Source: Ruegeria marina (GTDB lineage: Bacteria; Pseudomonadota; Alphaproteobacteria; Rhodobacterales; Rhodobacteraceae). Taken from it: a DNA stretch of 64,000 bases. A model generated the notes under the pieces. That model saw only the letters and a list, made by a program, of their open reading frames with translations, ran no database searches and was not told the DNA's origin. The stretch spans positions 124,001 to 188,000 of the forward strand of contig NZ_FMZV01000007.1 of NCBI RefSeq assembly GCF_900101475.1, in the 5' to 3' direction. The position numbers and the translations under genes were made by a program. The first letter of the stretch is position 1, and each line of letters opens with the position of its first letter. Below are positions 20,404 through 29,285 of this stretch, one piece after another.

Positions 20404-21561
20404 TCAGCGGCCGCCGATCACACCGATATAGTCGGACACCCAGCGATAGTAGGGCACGCATTCGCCCTGGCTTTCGCAACGGCTGACCGGGGTGGTCCAG
20501 AAGCGGATCCGCTCGAAATCGGCCAGACCGTTGGCGTCACAGCCTTCCTGGGTCTGCATGCCGCGCCCGTCCGAGCACGCCGCCGGAACCGACGGCACCG
20601 CGCCGAACCAGACAGACAGGTCCGATTGCAGGTTCGAGCTGAGCGTATGCTCCATCCACAGATAGGCGCAGGTCGGATGCTCGGCATCGACATGCATCAT
20701 CGTGGTGTCGGCCCAGCCGGTCGCGCCTTCTGCCGGGATCACCGAGCTTACGGGGAAGCCTTCGGATTTCAGCAGGTTCACCTGGAACGGCCAGGAGCCG
20801 GACGCAACCACGCCTTCGTTCTTGAAATCGTCCATCTGGATGAAGGCGTCATGCCAGTAGCGGCCCACCAGTTCACGCTGCTGGCGCAGAAGGTCCAGCG
20901 CAGCCTTGTACTGGTCCTCGGTCAGCTCATAAGGCGAGGTGATGCCCAGTTCCGGTTTGTGCGTCATCAGGTATTGCGCCGCGTCCGCCACGTGGATCGG
21001 CCCGTCATAAGCCTGCACCCGACCCTTGTTCGACTTGCCGTCGGGCAGGGTCATTTCCTCGAACACCACGTTCCACGAGGTAGGCGGTTGGTCGCCGAAG
21101 GCCTCGGTGTTGTACATCAGCACGTTCGGCCCCCACATGTAGGGGGTGCCGTAATGCACCCCATCAACCGTGTGCCAGGGCGCGTTCTGCAGACGTTCGT
21201 CGACCGTGTTCCACGAGGGGATCAGGTCGGTGTTGATCGGCTGCACGCGCTTGCCCGCGACCAGGCGCAGCGAGGCATCGCCGGACGCCGTCACCAGGTC
21301 GAACCCGCCCTCGTTCATCAGGGCAACCATCTCGTCCGAAGTATTGGCCGTCTTGACCACCACCTTGCAGCTGGTGGCCTCTTCGAACTTGGTCACCCAG
21401 TCGAATTCCTTCATCGTCTCGCCACGCTCGATATATCCGGGCCAGGCGACGATGTTGACTTGCCCTTCGGGCGTACCCAAGGCGGCAAGCTGTGCGCCAG
21501 CGGGGCCGACCGCGATGGCCGTGGCAAGCGCCGTAGTTCCGAGAAGTCCGAGGATCTTCAT
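20404..21561 (-). CDS. Polyamine ABC transporter substrate-binding protein (PotD/PotF-like)
   Basis: A 385-aa periplasmic binding protein with a signal peptide (MKILGLLGTTALATAIAVGPAGA) and a PotD/PotF-type fold (NIVAWPGYIERG near the mature N-terminus). The start at 21561 follows AGGGAG; the longer frame to 21843 has a non-homologous leader. It is the first gene of the transporter operon, with a LysR gene upstream in the same orientation. Putrescine or a related amine is the probable ligand; the aldehyde dehydrogenase downstream supports this. Confidence 0.88.
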   Translation of the reverse strand: MKILGLLGTTALATAIAVGPAGAQLAALGTPEGQVNIVAWPGYIERGETMKEFDWVTKFEEATSCKVVVKTANTSDEMVALMNEGGFDLVTASGDASLRLVAGKRVQPINTDLIPSWNTVDERLQNAPWHTVDGVHYGTPYMWGPNVLMYNTEAFGDQPPTSWNVVFEEMTLPDGKSNKGRVQAYDGPIHVADAAQYLMTHKPELGITSPYELTEDQYKAALDLLRQQRELVGRYWHDAFIQMDDFKNEGVVASGSWPFQVNLLKSEGFPVSSVIPAEGATGWADTTMMHVDAEHPTCAYLWMEHTLSSNLQSDLSVWFGAVPSVPAACSDGRGMQTQEGCDANGLADFERIRFWTTPVSRCESQGECVPYYRWVSDYIGVIGGR

Positions 21562-21666
21562 GCTGTCACTCCCTGTGTTCGGACGCATATTCGACGCGCG
21601 CCCCTTTTGATGCGCATAGAATAGAAACAGAAGGAATGATCGCAAATTCAAAAGAATGAACACATG

Positions 21667-21683
21667 TATCGGTTTTTCCGATA
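21667..21683. promoter_or_regulatory. Candidate LysR-type operator
   Basis: TATCGGTTTTTCCGATA is a perfect 6-5-6 palindrome containing the T-N11-A form of LysR-type boxes. It lies 106 bases upstream of the polyamine binding-protein start and just downstream of the LysR gene. The AT-rich stretch between it and the start suits a promoter. Binding is inferred; on its own it could also be a weak hairpin. Confidence 0.55.
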
Positions 21684-21724
21684 GGTAAGCGCAAACACAA
21701 CCCGAAACGGGCAAAAGGCTTGAA

Positions 21725-22627
21725 TCACCGGTCCGAAATGGCGCTTTGGGCAGACCGCAGGAAATTGCGCGCCGCATCCGAAAGAGGCGCTCCGCGGCGC
21801 CAGGCAAGCCCCACCTGCACCGAAGGCAGGTCGCCCGAAACATCGCGAATCTCGATCCGGTCGCCTTCCAGCGACCAGGGGCGATAGACCATGCCCGGCA
21901 GGATGGCGATGCCGGCCCCGGTAGCGACCAGGCTGCGCACCGCTTCGACCGAGCGGGTCCGAAACGCGATCTCGGGCCGCACCGAAAGGCTCTGCATCAG
22001 CTGTTTCATGCTCTCTTCGATCTCTTCGACCATCAACTGGATCATCGGCAAACCGACAAGTTGCTCCAACTCGATCGCTTCCTGTTGCGCCAGTTCATGT
22101 CCAAGTGGCAGCCACAACCGGTATTGGGAAACCAGCAATGTTTCGACATGCAGGGCCAGACGATCCTTGACCGACGAGGTCAGCAGGACCGCGACATCCA
22201 GTTCACCCCCGATCAGCAGGTGTTGCAGGTATTCGCCCGAATCCTCGATGACATTCAGTTCAACCTGGGGAAATGCACGCCGGAACCGCGCCAGCAGGTC
22301 AGACAGGACGTAACCCGCAACCAGAGAAGTCACGCCAAGAGACAACCGGCCGGTTACCTGCGAGGCTTCCTCCCGAAATGCCTGTCTCGCACTGGCGACA
22401 TCGCCCAGGATCTGCCGGGCATGGCGTAGAAAGGCCGAGCCCCTGTGCGTGATCTGCAACCCCCGGGCCTGCCGTTCGAACAGCGAAACGCCCAGATCCT
22501 CTTCCAGCGCCCGGATCGCCTCGGTTACCGAAGATTGCGAGATCGACAGAACCCGCGCGGCACCGCTGACCGAACCCTGCTCGGCGGCGGCGACAAAGAA
22601 CTGTAGCTGGCGCAGGGTGAATGCCAC
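21725..22627 (-). CDS. LysR-family transcriptional regulator
   Basis: This 300-aa LysR regulator has an N-terminal winged HTH (about residues 1-60, LRQLQFFVAAAEQGSVSGAA) and a LysR substrate-binding domain. It lies directly upstream of, and in the same orientation as, the polyamine uptake operon, so control of that operon is the simplest guess. It is also next to matR, but malonate genes already have a GntR regulator. Confidence 0.88.
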   Translation of the reverse strand: MAFTLRQLQFFVAAAEQGSVSGAARVLSISQSSVTEAIRALEEDLGVSLFERQARGLQITHRGSAFLRHARQILGDVASARQAFREEASQVTGRLSLGVTSLVAGYVLSDLLARFRRAFPQVELNVIEDSGEYLQHLLIGGELDVAVLLTSSVKDRLALHVETLLVSQYRLWLPLGHELAQQEAIELEQLVGLPMIQLMVEEIEESMKQLMQSLSVRPEIAFRTRSVEAVRSLVATGAGIAILPGMVYRPWSLEGDRIEIRDVSGDLPSVQVGLAWRRGAPLSDAARNFLRSAQSAISDR

Positions 22628-22708
22628 GTCAAACTCCGATGCGGTCTTGCTGGATATGCCGGGCCACTATCAACCGACCAGGCCTTGCGGAAAAGTGCAA
22701 AGACCGAC

Positions 22709-23365
22709 TTATTCGGCCGCGTCTCTCAGGCTGGCCATCAAGTTGTGGAATTTTTCACCCTGAACCGCAACATGGGTCCGCAATGCTGCGGCAGCGGCCT
22801 CGGAATCGGCGGCCGCCAGTGCCGTCACGATCGTCTCATGTTCCGCCATGGACTGCGCCATTCTGCCCCGAAACCGCAACTGCACCCTGCGGAACGGCTT
22901 CAGCCGCTTGTGCAATCTGGTTGCCTCCTGTTCCAGAAAGGCATTGCCGGAACTGCGGTAGACGATCTTGTGAAACCGCTCGTTCTCGGCGTAGTAGGTA
23001 TCGGTATCCCCGTCGTCGACGGCGCGTTGACACAGCGTGTTTGCATCGCGCAATGCCGCAAGCGCAGTGTCGGTGATCCGCATGGCCGCCAGCCGACCGC
23101 AAGCGGCCTCAAGTTCGGCCATGACCTCGAACATCTCGATCAGTTCCACCGGGCCCGGCTGCCGGACAAAGGCGCCCCTGCGGGGGATCAACTCGACCAG
23201 ACCTGACAGCGCAAGCCTTTGGATCGCTTCACGAAGCGGTGTCCTTGATACGCCGAACTGCTCGGCAAGCCGCACCTCGTCCAACCGGTCTCCGTCCGAG
23301 AATGTCCCGTCGAAAACCAGCTCCTCGAGCTGTTCCGCAATTCGATCTGCACGGCGCTGTTCCAT
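22709..23365 (-). CDS. matR: GntR/FadR-family regulator, probable MatR of malonate genes
   Basis: A 218-aa protein with a GntR winged HTH (residues about 8-70, LAEQFGVSRTPLREAIQRL) and a C-terminal FCD ligand-binding domain with the usual acidic and histidine residues. It diverges from the TRAP/malonyl-CoA genes and a TTGTATACAA palindrome lies between them. MatR of rhizobia is the known GntR repressor of malonate genes in the same context. The ligand, probably malonate or malonyl-CoA, is inferred. Confidence 0.85.
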   Translation of the reverse strand: MEQRRADRIAEQLEELVFDGTFSDGDRLDEVRLAEQFGVSRTPLREAIQRLALSGLVELIPRRGAFVRQPGPVELIEMFEVMAELEAACGRLAAMRITDTALAALRDANTLCQRAVDDGDTDTYYAENERFHKIVYRSSGNAFLEQEATRLHKRLKPFRRVQLRFRGRMAQSMAEHETIVTALAAADSEAAAAALRTHVAVQGEKFHNLMASLRDAAE

Positions 23366-23411
23366 GAGGTTCTTCTAGCTTTGAACGGGTGAAAATTCAA
23401 TCCAGTACTTC

Positions 23412-23421
23412 TTGTATACAA
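23412..23421. promoter_or_regulatory. Probable MatR operator
   Basis: TTGTATACAA, a perfect 10-bp palindrome inside TTCTTGTATACAAAA, lies in the matR/matP divergent region, 46 bases from the matR start and 78 from the matP start. FCD-type GntR regulators typically bind TTGTATACAA-like sites, and as I recall the rhizobial MatR operator has TCTTGTA and TACA half-sites. Confidence 0.75.
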
Positions 23422-23499
23422 AACTATTGACCTAAAAAACACAACTGGCTTAGGTTGTACCGGTCCCCGGTTCGTCCGGGTCGATAAAGGGAGGAAAAC

Positions 23500-24486
23500 A
23501 TGAAATCCATGCTCAAGACCGCCGTGGCGGCTCTGGCAATCGCGGCAGCGGCCTCTGTTGCCGGCGCCACCGAACTGCGCCTGTCCCACCAGTGGTCGAA
23601 CAACGACATCCGGCACAAGGTCGCCCAGATGGTCGCCGACGAGGTTGCGGCGGCGAATGTCGATCTGGACATCAAGATTTTCGGCTCGCAGTCGCTGTTC
23701 AAGGCACGCGAGCAATACAAGCCGCTCAGCCGCGGCCAGCTGGACATGACGGTCCTGCCGCTCAGCTATGCCGGTGGCCAGCAGCCTGCCTACAACCTGA
23801 CCCTGATGCCCGGCCTGGTAAAGAACCATGACCATGCAGCCCGTCTCAGCGCCTCGCCCTTCATGGCCGCGCTCGAGGAAAAGATGGCGCAGGACGACGT
23901 AATGGTGCTGGTGCACGGCTATCTCGCGGGGGGCTTTGCCGGCAAGGACAAGTGCATCACCAGACCCGAGGACGTGCAGGGCCTGCAAACCCGCGCCGCC
24001 GGCAAGGCGTTCGAGCAGATGCTGGCCGGAGCCGGCGCCTCGATCGCGTCGATGGCCTCGTCCGAGATATACAACGCCATGCAGACCGGCGTGCTGCAGG
24101 CGGTGAACACCTCGTCCTCGTCCTTTGTCTCCTACCGGATCTACGAGCAGACGAAATGCTACACCCCGGCAGGCGACGTGGCGCTGTGGTTCATGTACCA
24201 GCCGCTCCTGATGAACAAATCGACCTTCGAAGGGTTGACCGAAGCACAGCAACAGGCGCTTCGCGATGGCGCCGCAAAGGCGCAGGCCTACTACCTGGAA
24301 GAGGCCAAGAAAGAGGACGCGGAATCGGTCAAGGTCTTTGCCGATGCCGGTGTCGAGATCGCACAGATGACGCCCGAGGATTTCGCCGCCTGGCGCGAAC
24401 TGGCCAAGGAAACCTCGTACAAGGCATTCCTTGAAGAAGTGGCCGACGGCCAGGCCCTGCTTGACCTGGCGCTCGCGGTCGAGTGA
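23500..24486 (+). CDS. matP: TRAP transporter substrate-binding protein, probable malonate binder (MatP/DctP)
   Basis: A 328-aa periplasmic DctP-family protein with signal peptide to about residue 23 and then TELRLSHQWS. The TRAP-specific arginine region (QTRAAGKAFEQMLAGAGAS) is present near residue 165. A GGGAGGAAA ribosome site precedes the ATG. It is first in an operon with the two TRAP membrane subunits, malonyl-CoA decarboxylase and malonyl-CoA synthetase, matching the matPQMAB arrangement described in Sinorhizobium meliloti. Malonate as ligand comes from that context. Confidence 0.88.
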   Translation: MKSMLKTAVAALAIAAAASVAGATELRLSHQWSNNDIRHKVAQMVADEVAAANVDLDIKIFGSQSLFKAREQYKPLSRGQLDMTVLPLSYAGGQQPAYNLTLMPGLVKNHDHAARLSASPFMAALEEKMAQDDVMVLVHGYLAGGFAGKDKCITRPEDVQGLQTRAAGKAFEQMLAGAGASIASMASSEIYNAMQTGVLQAVNTSSSSFVSYRIYEQTKCYTPAGDVALWFMYQPLLMNKSTFEGLTEAQQQALRDGAAKAQAYYLEEAKKEDAESVKVFADAGVEIAQMTPEDFAAWRELAKETSYKAFLEEVADGQALLDLALAVE

Positions 24487-24494
24487 CCCGGCCT

Positions 24495-24520
24495 TCGGGC
24501 GGCCCCGGCGGGCCGCCCGA
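24495..24520 (+). terminator. Intra-operon hairpin after matP
   Basis: TCGGGCGGCCC, CGGC loop, GGGCCGCCCGA: a perfect 11-bp stem starting nine bases after the matP stop. There is no U-tract, so it more likely stabilises the upstream message or partially attenuates, favouring the binding protein over MatQ and MatM. Confidence 0.65.
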
Positions 24521-24555
24521 TCCGACAGACAATACCCCGACCATTGGAGGAGCCG

Positions 24556-25098
24556 ATGTCCGGCCACAGTTCCGCCGCCGCCGCCCAGACCGGAAGCAAC
24601 CCTTTTCTGCGCGCTGTTGCCGCCATTTCGACCGTGGCAGGATGGTGTTCCGCCGCGATGATCGTCGCCGCCGTTCTGATCACCTGCCAGATGATCGTGA
24701 TCCGGTACGTCCTGAACGGATCGACGGTCTGGCAGACCGAAGCGGTCATCTACCTCATGATCGCCGCCACCCTGCTTGGCCTGTCCTACGTGCAACGGTT
24801 GCGGGGACATGTGAACGTCGATCTCATCCCGCTGTCCCTGCCCGCCAGGGTCCGCTTCGTTCTGGCCACTATTACCTCGGTTCTCACCATCGCAATCGTC
24901 GCCGTCATCCTGTGGTACGGGTACGAGTACTGGCATTTCGCCTGGGAGCGCGGCTGGCGCTCCGATACCGTCTGGGGGGTGAAGCTCTGGATCCCCTACC
25001 TGGCCATTCCCGTCGGCTTCGGCTTGCTGCTCTTGCAACTGGTCGCCGATTTCATCGCCCTTGTCCTGGGCATCGAAAAACCTTTCGGATTGGAGTGA
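24556..25098 (+). CDS. matQ: TRAP transporter small membrane subunit (MatQ/DctQ)
   Basis: A 180-aa four-helix protein of the DctQ family, with a conserved tryptophan/glutamate helix (WQTEAVIYLMIAATLLG) and the RLRGHVNVDLI segment. The start at 24556 follows GGAGG; the frame's earlier ATG at 24544 lies upstream of that site. It couples the binding protein to the large DctM-type subunit. Four bases separate it from matM. Confidence 0.9.
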   Translation: MSGHSSAAAAQTGSNPFLRAVAAISTVAGWCSAAMIVAAVLITCQMIVIRYVLNGSTVWQTEAVIYLMIAATLLGLSYVQRLRGHVNVDLIPLSLPARVRFVLATITSVLTIAIVAVILWYGYEYWHFAWERGWRSDTVWGVKLWIPYLAIPVGFGLLLLQLVADFIALVLGIEKPFGLE

Positions 25099-25102
25099 GC
25101 GG

Positions 25103-26419
25103 ATGGACCCGTTGCTGCTCGGCGCCATCGTCGCCATCGCCACCATCATCGTCCTGTTCTCGGGCGTGTCCGTCGCCATCGGTCTGCTGATCGTCTCGGC
25201 CGGGTTCCTGCTGGTCTTCGACGGCGCCCGGTCGCTGGAGCTGATCCCGGAAATCCTCTTTGGCAAGCTCGACAATTTCGCGCTGCTCTCGATCCCGATG
25301 TTCATCATCATGGGGGCCTCCATCGCCTCGACCCGCGCGGGCGCCGACCTGTACGAGGCGCTCGAACGCTGGCTGACCCGCGTGCCCGGCGGGCTGGTGA
25401 TCTCGAACCTTGGCGCCTGTGCACTGTTTGCCGCCATGTCCGGCTCCAGCCCGGCCACCTGCGCCGCCATCGGCAAGATGGGCATCCCCGAGATGCGCAA
25501 GCGCGGCTATCCGGACGGGGTGGCCGCAGGCTCCATCGCGGCGGGCGGCACGCTGGGCATCCTGATCCCGCCCTCGGTCACGATGATCGTCTACGGCATC
25601 GCCACCGAAACCTCTATCGGCCGCCTGTTCCTGGCCGGCGTGGTGCCGGGCCTGATGCTGGTCATGCTGTTCATGGCCTGGTCGATCTATTCCACCTGGC
25701 GCTCGGGCGACACCTCGGTCCTCAGCGCGGGCAGCTACAGTTGGGCACAAAAGTTCGAGATCCTGCCGCGCGTCCTGCCCTTCCTGCTGATCATCCTCGG
25801 CGTGCTCTACGCCATGTATGGCGGCATCGCCACGCCGTCGGAAACGGCAGCGGTCGGGGCATTGCTGTGCATGATGATCGCCATGATCATCTACAGGCTG
25901 TGGAACCCGCGCGACCTTTGGGTGGTGCTGCGGGATTCGACCCGGGAAAGCGTGATGATCCTGTTCATCATCGCGGCGGCGGGTGTGTTTTCCTACATGC
26001 TCAGTTCGCTCTTCATCACCCAGGCCATCGCCGAGTGGATCGGAACCCTGGATGTCAATCGCTGGGTCCTGATGGGGGCGGTGAACGTCTTTCTGCTGAT
26101 CGCCGGCTTCTTCCTGCCGCCGGTCGCGGTCATCCTGATGACCGCGCCGATCCTCTTGCCGATCATCACCACCGCAGGCTTCGACCCGATCTGGTTCGCC
26201 GTGGTTCTGACCATCAACATGGAAATCGGCCTGATCTCGCCCCCGGTCGGCCTGAACCTTTATGTCATCAACGGCATTGCCCCCGACATCTCGTTGAAAA
26301 CCATCCTGACCGGCTCGCTGCCCTATGTCGCCTGCATGGTTCTTGGTATCGTTCTGTTGTGCTTGTTTCCCGGGATAGCCACGTGGCTGCCTGACCTTGT
26401 AATGGGACCATCGTTGTGA
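25103..26419 (+). CDS. matM: TRAP transporter large permease subunit (MatM/DctM)
   Basis: The 438-aa, about 12-helix DctM-family Na+-coupled permease has a SIPMFIIMG-type motif near residue 65, ATCAAIGKMGIPEM in the middle and SPPVGLNLYVINGI near the end. The ATG at 25103 follows TTGGAGTG; the longer frame overlaps matQ. The stop overlaps the GTG start of matA by four bases, which ties transport to malonate catabolism. Confidence 0.93.
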   Translation: MDPLLLGAIVAIATIIVLFSGVSVAIGLLIVSAGFLLVFDGARSLELIPEILFGKLDNFALLSIPMFIIMGASIASTRAGADLYEALERWLTRVPGGLVISNLGACALFAAMSGSSPATCAAIGKMGIPEMRKRGYPDGVAAGSIAAGGTLGILIPPSVTMIVYGIATETSIGRLFLAGVVPGLMLVMLFMAWSIYSTWRSGDTSVLSAGSYSWAQKFEILPRVLPFLLIILGVLYAMYGGIATPSETAAVGALLCMMIAMIIYRLWNPRDLWVVLRDSTRESVMILFIIAAAGVFSYMLSSLFITQAIAEWIGTLDVNRWVLMGAVNVFLLIAGFFLPPVAVILMTAPILLPIITTAGFDPIWFAVVLTINMEIGLISPPVGLNLYVINGIAPDISLKTILTGSLPYVACMVLGIVLLCLFPGIATWLPDLVMGPSL

Positions 26420-27666
26420 CTCTTCTAGCCGATCTTCTCTCCTCCGTCTTCGAACGGCGCTACCGCCGGGATCCGTCGCGTCCGACCGATGCCCGGCCCT
26501 TGCGGGAACTGGTCGAGGCTTTGATGGGGACCGCCGGCGAAACCTCGGGGCTGGCGCTGTCGCAGGATATCCTTTCGGGGTTCGCGGCAATGGACGACGC
26601 ACAAAAGCTCGATTTCTTCCGCGATGTGGCACGCGGAATGAACATCGACCCCGAAACCGTGCGCTCGACGCTCGACGCCTATGAACGCGACCCGTCCAAG
26701 GCGACCTACCGCGCCTTCGCATCCGCGGCCGAACCAAGGCGGCAGGAACTGATCCGCCGCCTCAACGCCTTGCCGGGCGCGACCGGGGCTCTGGTGAGGA
26801 TGCGGGCGGACCTGCTGCGCCTGAGCCGGGGAGATCCCGAACTTGAAGCCTTCGATCTCGACTTCCGCCATCTCTTTGCCAGCTGGTTCAATCGCGGGTT
26901 CCTGGTGCTGCGGCCGATCAGTTGGGAAAGCCCGGCGCATATCCTGGAAAAGATCATCGCCTACGAGGCCGTTCACGCGATCGACAGCTGGGACGACCTG
27001 CGGCGCAGGCTGGAACCCGCCGACAGGCGCTGTTTTGCCTTCTTTCATCCGGCGATGCCGGACGAACCGCTGATCTTTGTCGAAGTCGCCCTGACCCGCG
27101 GCATCCCCGGATCCGTTCAGGACCTGCTCGTCGAAGACCGCAAGGCGATTGCCAGCCACGAGGCTGACACCGCCGTCTTCTATTCGATTTCCAACTGCCA
27201 GGCCGGGCTTGCCAGCGTGTCCTTCGGAAACTCGCTGATCAAGCAGGTGGCTGCCGATCTGTCCGCGAATCTGCCATCGCTCAGGACTTTCGTGACCCTG
27301 TCGCCCATCCCGGGGCTGAGGAGTTGGCTCGCTGCCGAAGGTCTGGAACAGCCGGAGCCGGACCAGATGTCCGCACTCGCCGCGCACTACCTGCTGAATG
27401 CCAAGGCGACGGATGGCGCGCCCTATGATCCCGTGGCCCGCTTCCATCTCGGCAATGGCGCGATCGTTCATGCGGTCCACTCCGACGCAGATGTGTCCGA
27501 CAAGGGGCGCAAGCAATCGGGCGGCGTGATGGTGAACTATCTTTACGATCTCAAGAAGATCGCCCAGAACCACGAAAAATTCGCAACCGCCAAGACCGTC
27601 GCCGCGTCGGCCGCCGTCAAGACGCTGGCCGCAGGCGCGGATCTGAGCAAATCGCAGGAAAGGTAG
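26416..27666 (+). CDS. matA: Malonyl-CoA decarboxylase (MatA)
   Basis: A 416-aa protein of the malonyl-CoA decarboxylase family, converting malonyl-CoA to acetyl-CoA and CO2. An N-terminal helical oligomerisation domain (about 1-130) is followed by a GNAT-like catalytic domain with the HPAMPDEPLIFVEVAL and YSISNCQAGLASVSFGN segments of the family. It begins with GTG inside the matM stop (GTGA). Length fits bacterial MatA, shorter than the mitochondrial enzyme. Confidence 0.93.
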   Translation: MTLLADLLSSVFERRYRRDPSRPTDARPLRELVEALMGTAGETSGLALSQDILSGFAAMDDAQKLDFFRDVARGMNIDPETVRSTLDAYERDPSKATYRAFASAAEPRRQELIRRLNALPGATGALVRMRADLLRLSRGDPELEAFDLDFRHLFASWFNRGFLVLRPISWESPAHILEKIIAYEAVHAIDSWDDLRRRLEPADRRCFAFFHPAMPDEPLIFVEVALTRGIPGSVQDLLVEDRKAIASHEADTAVFYSISNCQAGLASVSFGNSLIKQVAADLSANLPSLRTFVTLSPIPGLRSWLAAEGLEQPEPDQMSALAAHYLLNAKATDGAPYDPVARFHLGNGAIVHAVHSDADVSDKGRKQSGGVMVNYLYDLKKIAQNHEKFATAKTVAASAAVKTLAAGADLSKSQER

Positions 27667-27670
27667 CCGG

Positions 27671-29188
27671 ATGGCAAATCCCCTCTATGATCGCCTGTTT
27701 GGCACCTATGCCGGCAAACAAACGCCATTCCTTCATCTGTCCGATGGTCAGACCATCACGCATGCCCAGTTCCTCGAACAGGCCGCGCAGATGGCGAATG
27801 CCATCGTGGACCTTGGGTTGAAACCGGGCGACCGCGTCGCGGCCCAGGTGGAAAAGTCACCCGAGGCGCTTGCGCTCTACGCCGCCTGCGCGCAGGCCGG
27901 ATTGATATTTCTGCCATTGAACACCGCCTACACGGCAGACGAGTTGAGCTATTTCATCGAAAACAGCGGCGCGGCTCTGGTTGTCTGTGATGGCCGCATC
28001 CTGGATATCTTGGCACCCGTCGCCGACAAGCTTGGCGCGCGGATCGAGACTTTGAATGCCGACGGCTCCGGCAGCCTGACCGACCGCGCAGTAAACATGC
28101 CGGCGACGTTCGAAACGGTCGACCGCGAAGGCGGGGATCTGGCGGCCTTTCTCTATACCTCGGGCACCACCGGCCGCTCCAAGGGCGCCATGCTGACCCA
28201 GGACAACCTGCTGTCGAACGCGGAAACCCTGGCGCAGGAATGGCGCTTCACCGCCGAGGACGTGCTGCTGCACGCCCTGCCGATCTTTCACACGCACGGG
28301 CTGTTCGTGGCCACCAACATCGTTCTGATCACCGGCGGCAGCATGATCTTCCTGCCTAAATTCGACCTCGACCAGATCATTGCGCTATTGCCTCGCGCCA
28401 CCGCGATGATGGGCGTGCCGACCTTTTACACCCGCCTTTTGGGCGATGCCCGGTTCACCCGCGACCTGGCGCAGCACATGCGCCTCTTCGTATCGGGCTC
28501 CGCCCCCCTGCTGGCCGAAACCCATATCCAGTTCGAAGAGCGCACCGGTCACCGCATCCTGGAACGCTACGGGATGACCGAGACCAACATGAACACCTCG
28601 AACCCCTATGACGGCGAACGCCGGGCGGGCACGGTGGGCTTTCCCCTGCCGGGCGTCGAACTGAAGATCACAAACCCCGAGACCGGCGAACCCCTGCCAC
28701 AAGGCGAGATCGGTCAGATCGAGGTGCGCGGACCAAACGTGTTCAAGGGCTATTGGCAGATGCCCGAGAAAACCGCCGCCGAACTGCGCGCAGACGGGTT
28801 CTTCATCACCGGCGATGTCGGCTTTGTCGATGCCGACGGCTATGTCACCATCGTCGGCCGCAACAAGGACCTGATCATCTCGGGCGGCTACAACATCTAC
28901 CCCAAGGAGATCGAACTGCTGCTCGACGACCAACCCGGCGTGCTGGAAAGCGCGGTGATCGGCGTGCCGCATCCCGATTTCGGCGAAACCGTGCTGGGCA
29001 TCCTGGTGCCCCGTCCCGGCCAGACGCCCGACACCGACGCGATCATGCAGACCGTGGGCGCGGCGCTGGCCCGGTTCAAACATCCCCGCAAGCTGCTCGT
29101 GCTGGACGAACTGCCCCGCAACACCATGGGCAAGGTGCAAAAGAACATCCTGCGCGAGCAGTACAAGGACATGTTCCAGCCAAGGTGA
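27671..29188 (+). CDS. matB: Malonyl-CoA synthetase (MatB)
   Basis: A 505-aa AMP-forming acyl-CoA synthetase that activates malonate to malonyl-CoA. It has the P-loop YTSGTTGRSKGAML (about residue 158), ERYGMTE, the GDVGFVDADGYV hinge region and the C-terminal catalytic lysine in PRNTMGKVQKN. It follows matA by four bases and ends the operon. Its product feeds MatA. Confidence 0.94.
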   Translation: MANPLYDRLFGTYAGKQTPFLHLSDGQTITHAQFLEQAAQMANAIVDLGLKPGDRVAAQVEKSPEALALYAACAQAGLIFLPLNTAYTADELSYFIENSGAALVVCDGRILDILAPVADKLGARIETLNADGSGSLTDRAVNMPATFETVDREGGDLAAFLYTSGTTGRSKGAMLTQDNLLSNAETLAQEWRFTAEDVLLHALPIFHTHGLFVATNIVLITGGSMIFLPKFDLDQIIALLPRATAMMGVPTFYTRLLGDARFTRDLAQHMRLFVSGSAPLLAETHIQFEERTGHRILERYGMTETNMNTSNPYDGERRAGTVGFPLPGVELKITNPETGEPLPQGEIGQIEVRGPNVFKGYWQMPEKTAAELRADGFFITGDVGFVDADGYVTIVGRNKDLIISGGYNIYPKEIELLLDDQPGVLESAVIGVPHPDFGETVLGILVPRPGQTPDTDAIMQTVGAALARFKHPRKLLVLDELPRNTMGKVQKNILREQYKDMFQPR

Positions 29189-29212
29189 GAGGCAAGGCGG
29201 TTGCGTCCTATT

Positions 29213-29250
29213 CCCCTTTCTGACCATTTGTACAAACGGTCAGAAAGGGG
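29213..29250. repeat. 38-bp near-perfect palindrome between matB and the crotonase gene
   Basis: Arms CCCCTTTCTGACC and GGTCAGAAAGGGG enclose TTTGTACAAA, itself a palindrome; only the A/C pair flanking the centre is mismatched. A diverged second half-copy (GTACAAAACGGTCA) lies at 29262-29275. Placed between convergent genes it probably acts as a two-way terminator. The core also resembles a TetR-family operator. Confidence 0.7.
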
Positions 29251-29285
29251 TGTTTCAGCCGGTACAAAACGGTCAATTCGGGGCC

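Noticed and set aside
23188-25500. 770-codon reverse frame spanning matP, matQ and part of matM
   Set aside because: It crosses the matR promoter and operator and has repetitive low-complexity antisense sequence.
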